Below, piece after piece: positions 12,399-25,200 of a DNA stretch of 64,000 nucleotides. Under the pieces are notes generated by a model that was not told where the DNA came from, ran no database searches, and was given only the letters and a program-made list of their open reading frames with translations. The DNA is from Dactylellina haptotyla (Eukaryota > Ascomycota > Orbiliomycetes > Orbiliales > Orbiliaceae), in contig CM062385.1 of NCBI GenBank assembly GCA_031310005.1, positions 744,001-808,000 on the forward strand, read 5' to 3'. Made by a program: the position numbers and the translations under genes. The first letter of the stretch is position 1. The number at the start of each line of letters is the position of its first letter.

Positions 12399-13582
12399 AT
12401 TTCTGAAACCTTGATTTATTAATCCTAGATGTTAGAGATATGAAGAAAAACTATGCCTCTGGATGAGTATCTGAAGATTGGTGAGGTTGTATTGATGATG
12501 AGGAAGAGGAAGTGTAAGAAAGCGATTTTGATTATTAGCAAAGCAACTGGATGATTTTTATAACCTACACGATGTGAGTAGCTATCAATGTATCTATACA
12601 CACGCATGGTCAGCGTCTGGCAGCGAGACTAACACGCACACTAAAAGCTTCTTCAAGTTTATATCCTTTAATTTTACGTTACTAAAATCTCATATTCTTA
12701 AATCGACTTTTAACTCCATGTTACTATTTCTGAGAATATATTATATACAATCATTTATACTGCAATTTGATACTTTATACCCACTACCGTCATGTCACTG
12801 CATATCGCTATAGAGTTCCCCTAGAAACCCTTTGACTCTACATCTGAAGCCAGCGCTCTCGACAAAGCTGAGACTGTACGCTGAGTAGTAAATAAATCAC
12901 ACGCGCGTTGTCCCCACATTCGCCACCATAAAAATCCAACACGTCGATCGAGTCTCACAAGCCGTCGATCAAAGAGCGAATAAGGTGTCACAGTATCAAA
13001 AAGGCAACTTGCCGCTTTCGACCTCACTTTCTCTATTTTAAGTTTCCCTCTTTTTGAGGCTACAAACAATCGAATCAGTTCACAATAAAGTCACAGTTAC
13101 TTGATATCACTAATCCCTAATAAATTCAAAGTCTCACGTCACAATCAGATGAAAAAGCACAATCATAGTTTGGGTGAAAGGTATATATTCGGACAACTAC
13201 TATACAAACACACCTGACCGAATAGAACAGGTGTATCGGAGTGGTAGGTACAAAAAGTAAGAATAAAAAATAAAAGTCTAAAACAGAAGAAGATCTATAA
13301 AAATTACAAAGGGGAAGTAAATGTGTCGAGTGTCTAGAAACCGTTATACCCACGGTGAAAGGGTGGTGTCGGTGTGTGCTGTATATACTAGTATGTCTTC
13401 CAAAGCATGGGATCCAAAAACCCCAACAGTCAATCTGGAAAGAAGCCATGTACATGTTTTACACGAAGGTCGGAGAGAGAGTCATCGTTGTGGGTTTGCG
13501 AATCTCGAGTATGGAACGTTTAGTAGCCGAAGAAGAAGCGTCAGTTAAGAGCTCCACTGATAGCTGTATAAATGTTCGGTTT
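12399..13582. other. Intergenic, AT-rich
   Basis: Holds the promoter of the acidic-protein gene on its left and the 3' UTR of the wall-protein gene on its right. Only short open frames occur; nothing else is recognised. Confidence 0.5.
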
Positions 13583-14248
13583 TTACAAGAGAGCGGCAAA
13601 GGCAACGGCGACGAAGCCGAGGACGCCGGAGACAACAGTCTTACCCGCCGCACCGGTGTACATTGGTGGAGGTGGGATGGTGGTGTTGCATGGGACTTCA
13701 GGCTTGGTTGGTGGTGGTGGTGGTGGTGGGTAGACCTGGGTGATACAAGTAGTGGCCGGTGGTGGCATGACTGGTGGCATGGGGGTGGGGGTTGGGCAAG
13801 GAGTGGTGGCCGGTGGTGGTGGTGGTGGGGAGTAGACTGGTGGTGGGACACCGGTGGGCTTCTCATACCAGTGGGTGTAGGTGATGTCGCTGGGGCAGAT
13901 GATCTCGTCCTTATGGCATCCGGCGCCGTAGCAAGCTGGAGTGGGTGCTGGGGACTCCCATGGGCACTCGGTGACGGCGACGTAGGTTGGTTCGGGACCG
14001 CATCCGTGCTCGCAGTACTTGGTCTTGACTTCCCAGCCGTAGGGGACCTCGGGCTGGACGCAAGGGCCGTACTCGCAGTGCTGGTTGATGGTGTAAGGAA
14101 CATCGACGAGACCGGTCTCGCAGAGCGAGGGGATCATCGTGGTGTAGGTGATGTCCTGGGGACCGGCATACTCGTAGGTACCGTTCTGGGCGGCGGCAAC
14201 AGCAGCGCTGAGGAGGAGAGCAGAGGCAGACTTCTTGTAGGCAACCAT
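13583..14248 (-). CDS. Secreted Cys/Pro-rich GPI-anchored cell-wall protein (221 aa)
   Basis: Single exon. Residues 1-20 form a signal peptide (basic MVAYKK, then an Ala/Leu core, AAA|QN cleavage). The mature part has 12 cysteines (43, 58, 63, 79, 83, 95, 106, 111, 118, 151, 168, 187), two N-glycosylation sequons (N22, N188) and three Pro runs between 135 and 195. The C-terminus is a GPI-anchor signal: small residues TGAAG (198-202) followed by a hydrophobic tail to Leu221. The peptide DITYT occurs twice (32-36 and 121-125), each near cysteines, hinting at a weak internal duplication. It should sit at the plasma membrane or cell wall. The cysteine spacing is not that of the eight-Cys CFEM domain. 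Function is unknown beyond wall or surface location. Confidence 0.82.
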   Translation of the reverse strand: MVAYKKSASALLLSAAVAAAQNGTYEYAGPQDITYTTMIPSLCETGLVDVPYTINQHCEYGPCVQPEVPYGWEVKTKYCEHGCGPEPTYVAVTECPWESPAPTPACYGAGCHKDEIICPSDITYTHWYEKPTGVPPPVYSPPPPPPATTPCPTPTPMPPVMPPPATTCITQVYPPPPPPPTKPEVPCNTTIPPPPMYTGAAGKTVVSGVLGFVAVAFAALL

Positions 14249-15693
14249 TTTGAATGAAGGTATTGGAAGATTGAGTATATAGTCTAGAGACTGACTAGAT
14301 TAATGAGTGACTGTGAAGGATCAAAAAGAGTGTCTGCGAATTAAACCGCGAAGGATAGTGTGTAAGGATGAGTAGAAGATTGAAGGATGTGATGATGAGA
14401 AGAAAGGAATAAGTCTGGGAGGATCTCCACGGTCCTTTTATGTCTTTCTCGTCGACATGCCAAATGCCATACTTCAATACACTTTCACCGCAATACACAG
14501 CGTCAGAATACTTTACAACTAAGCTTTGTGCCTGGTATTGGCCGGTATGCATGTCAGTCAACCAGCCTTCGTAGGAATGGATGCTTCGTCGAGGCTACCA
14601 CATCCCCGCCTAGCAACAAAAAAACTACTGTCCACCGCGTCCACAAGAGTTCAGAGTCCAGAGTTCCCGCTGACAGGATTGCAGGTCCCAGTAATTGCAC
14701 GGCATGAGGAATGGCGGAGACGTCCGCCTGCTACGTACGATCGATGTGCTGGAACGCTCGGTATTGCATACACGCATACGTTAGCTAATATTCCATTGCA
14801 CTTGCCTCGTTCTGTGTTGGGAACGTGGTATATGTGCTGCAAGGGGGTCTCTCCCCTTCTTTCTCTCTCACTCTCCTTCTCTCTCTCTTCTGGGTTCTCC
14901 TGTCCAGAAATGCCAGAGTGTAAAATTATCCTGGCTGGAATGGAACGGGTCTGAATTCTTCCCAAATAAGAGAAAAAGAAGGAAAGAAGAAGAAAGAAAA
15001 AACTAAGACAAGGTTCTGTTGTTTGGCCGTTCCGCCCTCCGCTGTCACATATGTAAAAAAAAACTAAAAATTAGAAGATATTTCAGGACATTGGCGAGGA
15101 GTCAGGATACCATTAACAACATACGTGAACTAATATTACCACAGCATAACTTATCCCCAATCCGCATATTAATATGTACGTCTCAATAAAACCCAAAATC
15201 TCGGGCCAAATATCCAATTATTCCTGTACAAAGAGACCAGGGTAGTAAACATACATACAGGGTGGCCAACGCCCCAAAGGTATGCTTGACCAAGAGTCGG
15301 GGCGAGGAGAGGAGAGGATCTTAGGAGAGAAGCGATGGATTGATTCCCAGCTACTAGCATATCCAACCTCTCTCACCAAGTCGAAAAAAATAAAAAATTC
15401 TTAACCGCCAACCCGGTTGTTCATTTTTTGTTCTTGCTCGCAATATTCTCTCTGTTCCTTGGGAAATCTTAGTTCCGATCTCATCGCTCGTGACTTCATA
15501 AAATACACATGGGTATTGGCGCTAAGCAAAAGTGAAAGAAGAAATGCTCTAACCTCAACAGAATAACCAAAAAGTATTTTTTCTCACACTCTCAGCTAGC
15601 TCTAGCTCTTCCCTGGCAAAAAACGCCCTCTGAGGTCATACACACACAAAATACATGAATGATGGATGGATGGATGGTGAGCCTTCGGGTGTG
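14249..15693. other. Intergenic; promoter of the wall-protein gene plus unassigned sequence
   Basis: The 300 bp right of 14248 should be the promoter/leader of the leftward wall-protein gene. A CT-rich tract lies at about 14850-14900. Open frames such as 14526-14954 are not recognisable. Confidence 0.5.
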
Positions 15694-18047
15694 TCATTTC
15701 GCGGCAGCCGATTGGCCCTGCGGGATGGCATTCGGGTCGTCGTCGTACATATCCCCATCCGCATCCTCCGCATCAACTCTGACCAGAATCTCCTCCAAAA
15801 ATCCCTCCAAGAAACTTGTAACTTCCGCGCCCATTCCCACAGGAGCCGCCGTATCCCATTCCTCAATCTCTTTGAAGACCCCAGCCACCTTAATTGCCAG
15901 TTTCCTCACCCGTTCGTGGGCCTGTTGCCGCTGTTGGATCACCTTCTCCGCTGCGGCTTTGAGAGCAGGGGAGCTTTGCGCGGATGCGGATGATCGCTTA
16001 AGTTGGTTTTGTAGGTTGTGGGTTCTTCGCTGTAATGCTGCTTCCAAAGCTGGCAGTATAACACCGTCTAACGCTGTGACTTCGTGCTCTGGAGATACTT
16101 CGGGTTCCTGTGCTCGTGTCGGTTGCATAGGCTTCGTCTGGTGGTAGGATCTGTTTAACGGGGAGTCTTGGTCGGTGAGAGACCGCAGCGGAGGTTGTGG
16201 CTGGAAGCCGCCATACTGTTGGTTCCCTTGCTTGAATTGTTGCTGCTGCTGCTGTTGTTGTTGCTGGTGGCGCGATTGCTGCTGGGGCATTCCTGGCGGT
16301 GAAACCGGCTGTCGCCCATCGGCAGAGTAGGATCTTACGGGCTGGGGTTTCTGGTCACTACGAGCTCCAAAAGTCGCCGGACTCTGAGGTGTTCCGCCTT
16401 GTGCCTCGCTCAATCTCATCCAGGACAGATCTTGGGCTACATCGTCATCGATCATCATATCTTGATTCGGATAGTGCGTGGGCGGTTGCTGCTGTCCGTA
16501 TGCAAGCTGCTGCTGCTGCATAGCTTGCATGGCCTGCATATGTTGCTGCTGTTGCTGCTGTTGCTGTTGTTGTAACTCATGTATCTGATTCTGGGTGGCA
16601 GCCTGCTTGAAGCGAGGATCGGATCCGTAGCCCGAATCTCGAAAGTTTTGGGGTTGCTGCTGCTGCTGATTCTGCTGCATATTCTCTTTGACCTTCGCGG
16701 GGGCCTGTTGAACAGGCTCCGGCTGTTTTGGCATCTGCTGCATCTGTGAACGAGCGTTTCTCATCTTGGCCGCGGCGGCAGATACGGATTTTAATCCGTC
16801 TTTGGGTCCTCGGACGGGTCTGACGGTTCCAAAGTCCCACATGTCCTGCGCGTCTTCCTCCTTGGGGGGCTCCTCCATGACTTCGTCTTCATCGTTGCTA
16901 CCACTGGGGTGCTCGATAGCCCACCGTTCGTGCCGTTCAATCAGCTCGGTAAGGTAGGTGGTCTTCTTCGCTCGCCGGACGAACGGGTGTTTGAGGAGAT
17001 CTCGGGCGGTGGGTCGGTCCTTGGGGTCCTTTTGGAGACAGAGGTCGATGAATTCCTTGAAGAGCGGGGTGAACTCGCCGCCTTCGAGGGTGGGAGGGGC
17101 GTTCTTCGGTATCAGGAAGAGGACTTTCATGGGATGTATATCGGCGTAGGGCGGCTCTCCATTAGCTAGCTCCAGGGCCGTTATGCCGAGGGACCAAATG
17201 TCCGCCTTTTGGTCGTAGCCAGCCTGCTTGATGACCTCGGGGGCCATCCAGAAGGGTGTGCCGACAAAGGTGTTCTTCTTGGTCATGGTGGCGGATAGCT
17301 GGCCGGAGACGCCAAAGTCCGCAAGCTTGACCTGGCCGTTCGAGCCTAGCAAGACGTTGGCAGCTACATATATATAAATGGTGGTTAGAATTGTAACATT
17401 AAGACGGAAATATGATAAGGTCCGCACCTTTTACGTCTCTGTGGAGCTTGTTATCGCTGTGCAGGTACTCCAGGCCCATGAGCAGCTCCCTGATAATAAT
17501 GGTGATGTAGTCCTCGGGGATGAGGCCCGGTTTGAGCAAATCCGCACAACTCCCGCCGGAGCAATACTCCATGATGATCCAGAGGTCCGAACCCTTGAGG
17601 TAGGAGCCATAGTACTTGGTGACGTAGGGTGAATTGAGTTCGGAAAGAATGTTGATTTCTTGTATGATGTCCTCGACTTCGTCCTCGGCATTTTCGACGT
17701 CGATGATTTTGATGGCCACCGATTGGCCTGTCCGCTTGTCGACACTGTCAGATGGAAGGAGAGATAAGATTAGCGTCGACCGAATTCGTGGGAATGGAGG
17801 GGGGAGGGTGGGATTGAGTTACCCTTTATAAACTTTACCAAAGCTTCCTCCACCTGTAACCCACACACGTTTTTGTTCAAAAATTAGCTACCGGACAACT
17901 TAATCCGAAAAGGACAAGCGAGCGAGAGAGTGAGTGAGATATACCAATGATGTTCTGCTTGGTGTAGTAGGTCTCCGGGTCTGTCACCTCCATCTTCCCC
18001 CGACCTCCACTGAGAGGGTCCTGTGACGCTCGCTTTTCCATGCTCAT
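15694..18047 (-). CDS. GCK-III/Ste20-like serine-threonine kinase with poly-Gln linker (706 aa)
   Basis: Exons 18047-17945, 17853-17823 (31 nt), 17744-17428 and 17363-15694; all phases agree. The kinase domain is N-terminal: glycine loop [13 protein letters not shown] (33-45), VAIK lysine K57, catalytic HRDVKAANVLL (H146-L156), DFG (166-168), and GTPFWMAPE (185-193), the Ste20-family signature. The kinase domain ends near HPFVRR. Then come an acidic linker, long Gln-rich stretches and a helical C-terminal region ([26 protein letters not shown]). This matches the fungal germinal-centre kinases of the Nak1/Sid1/POD-6/MST-1 group, which act in polarity and septation via NDR kinases. Which member it is cannot be told by eye. 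It is transcribed towards the wall-protein gene; upstream lies a CT-rich leader. Confidence 0.9.
16541..16574 (-). repeat. CAG/CAA codon repeat encoding poly-Gln in the GCK kinase
   Basis: On the minus strand these bases read as an almost uninterrupted run of CAG/CAA codons inside the kinase's linker. A second such run lies near 16226-16264. The tracts are probably disordered and length-variable. Confidence 0.85.
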
Positions 18048-19959
18048 ATGGCGATAAGCAGGCAAGGTTGTAGGAAGTTGCTAGTGGTCTTTTTATTTTT
18101 TCCCTTTCCCTTTCTCGCTTGCTTCGGGTCGGTTGGTGGCACAAGAAGGGAGGAGAGGTGTGAAAGAGGTGCACGGGGAGCCCTGCTGAACAGAGAAAGC
18201 TGATTGGGACAAACCTGATGGGCAGCAGAGGAGAGAAGCGACAAGCAAGCGGGCCGCAGCGGGGGTTGGTAGTATGTACGCGGAGAGAGAAAGAGAAAGA
18301 GAAAGACACAGCCTGTAGAATTGGTGAGCGAGAGAGCGGTGAGGTTTTTTTTTTTTTTTACACCCCGAAAAAAAAAAAAGGCCGGCCGGTATACGTCGAG
18401 TGTACGAAGGGAGGGAAGTGAGGAAGAGGAAGGTCGGCCGGTGAAACACTGCGGGGAGGACAGACGGACGACGCAGCAGAAGATATGTCTTTCTCTGGCC
18501 GGGCTGGATTGAGGGGGCAGAGTCGTGGTAGGTACAGTTCGGTGCAGTGTAGTGCGGTGCGGTGCTTGCTGTCTGGTAGCGCTGGCCGATGCTTGCTTGC
18601 TGGCGGTACAGGCGGTGTGTCTGTCTGTGTGTCTGTCTGTTTGGCAGGTGTGGTGGTGGTGGTGGTGGTGAGGAAGAGGTGGTTGGCCGAGTGTGCTGGG
18701 ACAAGACAGAGCCGGGCTGTCAACTGGACGTGGTGAAGGGAAGAAAGAAGAGGAGGAGCAGAAGACAGTAACAAGATGAATAATAATAATGACAATAATG
18801 GAAGATGGCGGCGAGGCGGGAACGGGCAGAGAAGCAAGGAGCTGGCCAGGCGACAGAGCTAGTCAAGAATGCACTACCATTATCCCATCGACCATTGATC
18901 GATCAAATAGAACAATAATACGGGCGTTTTCATGTGAACGAATTGCGGGACTATCTCAATCGAACGGAGCTGCGCCTGGTTACGTTGGTGCTGCTAGTAA
19001 GTACTAACTATAGTTGCCAACTGAACCATTCATTATCAGATACATGGCGATACCGAGCGAGGAGTTCCAGCTATCTATCTACAGGATGTCTTACCCCGTC
19101 CATGCACCCGCCTCTCCGTCTATCAACCAAGTTTTGTGAGCTTCTATGAATATCAAGTACCGTGAGAAACGAATCCAATCCCGATAAGCTGATAACAAAG
19201 CTTAAGACGACTGACGTGCGTCCGTGGCGGGGTTGCTTCCCCTCCCTCCCTCCCCTCCCAGCCCGTCATCGTCGACGCTGGCTGGCCCGGCTGGCCCTCT
19301 GACACGGGAAGCGTGCTCCTCCAAGGATAATAATATCTCTTGTCGACGGCAATGGAGGGGCAACCTGCAGAACACCCCGGTCAACGGTTTCCCGTTCGTC
19401 TGCCAGCGAACGAGCTAAAGGGCTAGCCAGCAGGCATCAGCCCACCGAGAAGGAGGAGGAGGAGTAGTGGAGGAGGACCTCCAGCCGTGACCCCGCGGCG
19501 CACAGTGTGCCTCCAAGACAACCGCCTGTGGAAACACCATGTTCGCAATTTCCATTCGCTCTGCCAATGGGCCCAGAACCCTTCTCGTCCAGGCGGACCC
19601 TTCTTGCCCTCAATCGATCGAGATGGTAACACGGTGATCGGACAAATGCAGAGGCGGGTGCACGCCCGTTTATAACTCTCCTTCTCGAAACGGAGAGAAC
19701 AGAGCAGCGAGGTTCCGTAGACGGGCGTCTACCGCGGTTAATTGCCATCCTCCGCACCAGAACAGGCCCTCTGCTTACCAAAGACGAAACGTCCGTTCGT
19801 TCGAACGCACTTAGTTCTGGACTTGAGCCTCCCGCAACACCCGCCTGTTCGTTCCTACCTCACACACCAAAAGCTCGCGAAGAACTTTCTGCGTAGAATT
19901 GTCTGTCCGTCTGTCCATATAACACCGCTCCTTCCTGATATCCCGCTGAAACAGCCAAG
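18048..19959. other. Divergent intergenic region between the GCK kinase and ILM1
   Basis: The left half is the leader/promoter of the leftward kinase and is pyrimidine-rich on that gene's sense strand. It contains a T15 run (18345-18359) and an A12 run (18368-18379) eight bases apart, which could pair as a hairpin. Short GGTGGTGGT and GTCTGTCTGT repeats lie near 18620-18670. The right half leads to ILM1. No further gene is supported. Confidence 0.5.
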
Positions 19960-20689
19960 ATGGGCCTGGTATCTGCCTCCACGCAAATCCGAACGAGTAC
20001 GATTTCTTTTAATTCTCCCTCAAGCATCCTCTTTCGCGTGCTGATCGGTGTCTGCTCCCAGTTTCGGCATTGCACCTCGCAATCGCGTACCATTTGATCT
20101 TCCAGCCCAAAATGCTGGACCAGCAGGGCATCATCATCCTGCTCGGCCGTGCTATGGGAATTGTAACGCTCTCCTACTTTTTCTCCCTTATCAAGCAAAT
20201 CGTACTAATTGGGGTGCTAGGATGACGTGGTGCACTTTTCGTCCGCCACGACTCGCCCGGTATCGTCGTTTCTGGGGCTTTTGTTCGCCTTTCTCGCCAT
20301 CAGCGACCTCGTCGGTGCCGGCATCAACGGGATCCCGTTCTACATCCATTGGGGTGGTCAAGGTGCTTACTCCCTCTTCCTTGTTTCCTCTCAATTTCAA
20401 AATTGATTAATTGCTAATTATACACGAATGATAATTGAATTATATTTTAAATGCAGCACCGATACGTGTCACCTTCTTCTTTGCGATTGCCGGGTTGACG
20501 TACGTTTATAATGCGGACCAGGACCCCGCGCAGAGGACCCTGATCTCGGCGAGCCTCGCATCGCTCAAGACCAATTGGGTGTTCAGCTGGGCGTTCGTGG
20601 AGATTATCGCGTGGTTCTCGGTATATTCGACCATACGGGAGGAGAGGCAGGGGATTTTCATCGAGCGGGAGAGGTCCTCCCGGGAATAG
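19960..20689 (+). CDS. ILM1: ILM1-family membrane protein (170 aa)
   Basis: Four exons: 19960-19996, 20062-20162, 20221-20362 and 20457-20689, all phase-consistent (branch points GTGCTGAT and GTACTAAT, CAG/TAG acceptors). The protein starts MGLVSASTQIRTISALHLAI, the characteristic beginning of fungal Ilm1 proteins. It has about four hydrophobic segments (ISALHLAIAYHLIF; SSFLGLLFAFLAISDLV; IRVTFFFAIAGLTYVY; WVFSWAFVEIIAWFSVY), with IPFYIHWGGQAPIRV between the second and third. Length agrees with the family. Ilm1 was named in yeast for increased loss of mitochondrial DNA; it is an ER/endomembrane protein with no known biochemical activity. The divergent neighbour is the GCK kinase. Confidence 0.88.
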
Positions 20690-22202
20690 CGGTGGTTATA
20701 ATTATAGAAACTATTTGGAATTGTAATCTCAATTCGCGTCTTGGGGTGTCTTTCTGTCGTGATAATCGGGTGTCCGTATGTCTTACGCCCAAAGATACTC
20801 CTCTACAATTTATAACACGAATAGAGAGGGCTGAACTGAACACTCCGTACATGAATCGCCCTATAGCTATATGCCTGAGGAGAGCATGCTTGAGGAATAT
20901 AGTTGACATCATCGAGAGAGCAATAAGATGCATCACGTGCGCATACTCTAATTGGCCAGGACTGGCCTTGGCTCCCTTCCGCAGTGGAGCCCACCGCCGC
21001 GAGCAAAAAAGGTAGAGCGGGATCTTCAGAATCTGTGCCTGAGACTGGACCAGGGCTCCAAGCACCGAAAGGAAATCGGGGAAATTAAAATTAAACGATC
21101 GTTAAAGGGGAGAAGAGGACCTGTCAAGCTGCGAACTCAAGCCATCATCGTCAGCTTCCGTTTCAACGGCTTGCCCACCATCTCCTCTCCCTCCTCCTCC
21201 TCATCCTCATCCCTCCCCTACTTGCGGTCCCGGCTGCGATTGGCAATTGGCAATTGGCGGTTTCGACGACATCCCGTCCGTTTCGTCTACAGGCATTCCC
21301 ACCAGGAACATTTAACCCTCCCACATCCGGCGACAGATACACCGACAGAGAAACAGACCGCGCATTCGATATTGGACTCGTACTCCTTGGATCCGCGGCT
21401 CCGCAGCCTCCAATCTCGTGCCCCGTATTGTACAGATATATCCAATCCGACTACACTGCAGACCCCGTACGCAGATAGCCTCCATCGCGACATCGACAGC
21501 CTCACGTCGACCGGCTCGTGTTGTCTCGTCCGGACTCGATTGTCAAACAGACCTTCCCGCCGTCTGCCGTTGGATCCCTCCCCCCGAACAGGACCGTCCA
21601 GGCCCTCAAACAGACCCCCGCGTCGTCGACTACCATTTACCACTCTACCTACGACGACGACGACGACTACTACTCCTATTCTCCCTCCTTCCCACCGCTA
21701 GACTACTCCCACTGACCACACCTGCCCTCTCGCCACGGCCCTCGTCCCTTTCGCTCTCTCTGTCTATAGACTAGGCTGCATTTCCCACATTCCAGTCAGG
21801 TCCCATCCACCGTCCCTTTTAGAAACCCAAACCCGTTCAACCCCCCCGTCCGAGTTCCGTTTCGTCCCATATATACCCCATATCCCGTTATCGATATCCC
21901 AAATATCCCGGAATCCCATACCAGCCCTATCCCGTCCCGTTTCCCCTCGACCTCACGATCGCTTCTTCGTTTTCGGATACGTAACAACGGCCCGCCGCCT
22001 GCTACACCCGTTGTTCTATTTTTATATCGGATACTCCTACTTTTTGTTTTTGGTTCAACTCTTCTCTTTTTCTTTCCTGATTCAGCTTCCAGCTTCTTCA
22101 CCGTAACACTTTTTTTTTTGAAATTAAAAAAAAAAAGCTGGCGAGGGTGTTTCGCTCCCATCGATTCAGGGACGGCCGCTCTCGGACGTCACCAACGTCC
22201 CT
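20690..22202. other. Intergenic; leader of the CAMK-like kinase
   Basis: Between ILM1 and the next kinase, same strand. From about 21170 to 22130 the plus strand is pyrimidine-rich (runs of TCC/CTC, T-runs), as expected for a transcript leader. A long open frame 20952-21701 has low-complexity composition and looks like chance. Confidence 0.5.
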
Positions 22203-25200
22203 ATGCAGGCTGCAAAGACGAGAAATGAACGGCAGACACAGAAGACTAAGGTTTGCCCCTCACCTCTATCTTCCCCAGTTTATAGACACTCGCTCGATAG
22301 TTTACAGCAGAAGCTAACGTTTTCGTCTAAACTCACCCGCACAGCTAGCAGAGTCGTACAATGAACTCCTGACGTATGCGATCCCCGTTAATCCCCCCAC
22401 CTCCCTCTTTGAATAACTTCTTTCCAACACATTCCCGCGTGGTTCTACCCGTACTTTTTCACGATATTATACCCATACGAAATAAATCTAGACTGGGAAA
22501 AGAGCAAGAAATAGCTAAGAATAAGTGTGCAGCGAGTTCTCGTCGCCGGAATTACGGAATGTAGGAAACTACTCCCTCGGACGACTGATAGGCAAAGGCT
22601 CCTTCGGGAACGTATACCTCGCCACCCACAAACTCACAAACGGCTCAAAGGTACGCTACAAAAATATACAAAAAAAATTCCCGAATAGAATATTCAAGCA
22701 GGAAGGAAACGTATGGCTAAACGGTGAATGTGAGGGAAACGGTACAGGTAGTCTTGAAATCCGCCCAAAAGAACGACCCGAACCTCGCGCGAGAAATACA
22801 CCACCACCGACAGCTGATACACCCGCATATCGTCCGCCTGTATGAAGTCGTCGTTACGGAGTCTCTGGTGTGGATGGTGCTGGAGTATTGTCCTGGCGCG
22901 GAGCTGTACGATTATCTGATCAAGAATGGGAGGTTGTCGAACGAGACGGCGCAAAAGATCTTTGCGCAGCTAGTCGGTGCTGTGGCGTACGTGCATCAGA
23001 AGAACTGTGTGCATCGGGATTTGAAGCTGGAGAATATTATGCTTGATAAGCATGAGAATGTGGGTTTTGTTTTTCATTTCTTTTACTATTCTTCCGATTA
23101 GGGGGGGTTAGATTAGCAAAGATGTGGAGGGATGCTGATTGGCGAGAATAGGTCAAGCTTTGCGATTTCGGGTTTACAAGAGAGTATGAGAGACTCCGGC
23201 CGCTGCAGACATTCTGCGGGACAGTGTGCTATTCGGCGCCGGAGATGGTCAAGGGCGAGAAATATCTCGGGCAAGGTGCGCGCGCATATATAATAATCTT
23301 TCGGTGGAGTGGCTGTGCTAATATGGAGTAGCTGTCGATGTATGGTCGTTGGGTGTGATTCTATACGCTTTGCTCTGCGGTGAATTGCCGTTCGACGAGG
23401 ACGACGAAACTTCCACGAAATTGAAGATTTTGAACGATGAACCCAAGTACCCGGAGCATTTGAGTGAAGGTAATTGTTTCCTATTTTTCACTAACTGATT
23501 ATATACAGCTGCTGATTTATAAATGTAGATGCGGTTTCGTTAATCAAATCGCTCCTCTCAAAGCGTCCGATATCTCGACCGACCCTCCTCGAAATCCTCA
23601 CACATCCATTCCTCTCCCTCTATGGCAATCAACAGAAGAATATACTCGCGGTCCAGCAGCCGACGCCTTTCAGCACGCAGATAGAGAGGGTGACACTGGA
23701 TCGAATGAAGTCCGCTGGTGTCCAAATCGATGCCGTTGTGGAGAGCGTCCGCGCGCAAAAATGCGATAATCTCGCGGGCTGGTGGAACCTCTTGATAGAA
23801 AAGGAGCTTCGCAAGGAAAAGCGGCGGCAGAAGCGGCGGAGCGAAAGCCGACGGGTCAGCGGTGGGAGCATGTTGGCCGTTGCCGCCGCCGAATTCCTCA
23901 AACCCCCAATTGAAGAAGCCGAAGCCGAATGGGCGAACATCAGCCACAAAGCTTCTTCGACCTCACGTATGTCCTCCTTTCCTACCATCTCGTGCGGGGA
24001 GAATTGCATTCCGTACAGAAGCTCTTTTTTTTGTTTGTTCCGCGCGAGCTAACTTCCACGTTAGTAAACAATGGAAGCGTATCATCAGCTAAAGCCCCAG
24101 TAGTACCAGCAGGACCGATCCAACCGCCCTCAGCAAATCCCAAGGACCGCCATCCATATGATAAAATGCGCAGAAATCCGTCCAACCAGAGCCAGCTGCA
24201 GGTCATGTCCTCTCCGGATTTATACTCGGGCAACCGGGATCCCACGTTCCCGTCCCCTTCATCGGTGCGACGTCCTAATCAGCGCAAGATACACTTTCTG
24301 ACAACCCTCGCTGCGTTGAAACACTGGCTGTTCGATTCCGCTAGACGTGCGACGGGACCCGCGCATGCGAAGAACTCGCCGCGGTTACCCAACGGGAACA
24401 CATCGCAGTCGAATCTGAGCCAGGGGCGGAACTTGCACAGTTCGCACCAGAGCGGGAGCGTGCGGTCGCGGGCGGGAAACGTGCTAGAGATGCTTAGGGA
24501 GAACGATCGACAACGAGACGCGCGGACGAGAGGGAGGGATACTTCTGCACGGCAGGGAGGGCCGTCAAGTAGCGTTCCGGCAAATTTGGCAAACGTGCAG
24601 CGTAAGCGGCAATCGATCTCCCCGTCGCCGCTGACGCCGCATTCTGCGCGGCGGATGTCCGGGCGCGGATTGGGTGGTAGGAAATCGACGTCGTCGTCGT
24701 TATCGTCCGTGCGGTCGTTTCACAAGTCGCATTCGAAGGCGAGTTCGATCGCGTCGTCGAGTTCGGTTAATTCCGTGCAGTTGACGAGTCCGCGGAGCCC
24801 GCGGGCGTCTGGGGTCAAAGTTGTCGCTACGACGCCGCGGACTAACAGCTTCCCGTCGAATATACGGCTCGTGCGGCAGGGGACTACAGGGACCGATGCG
24901 TTCAATGAGACGGCGGTGTTTAATCGGGAGAGCGTGGCGTTCGCGAAGCGGAAGAAGACGCCGTTTAAAGGGCCCATGCTGAATTTGAACAATCACGCGA
25001 GGAACTCGTCGCCGAGTGTGACGGCGCATGGGAGGCGGCGGCATTCGGCTAGTAAGCGGGCGAGTACGAGTTCTGCGGGGGGCGCGCAGGCAGAGGCCAT
25101 ACAAGAGGAGGATGAGGATATGTGTGAGGAGGTGGAGGAGGTGGCTGAGTTCTCACCTGTGATCGGGGAGCATGAGGAGGTGGTGTTTATGAAGGAGGAG

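Noticed and set aside
20952-21701. 249-codon open frame on the plus strand
   Set aside because: Composition is dominated by Ser/Pro/Thr/Arg from a pyrimidine-rich leader; no family; it lies where the CAMK-like kinase leader is expected.
24700-25104. Long antisense frame within the CAMK-like kinase
   Set aside because: It is the shadow of a Ser/Arg-rich coding exon.
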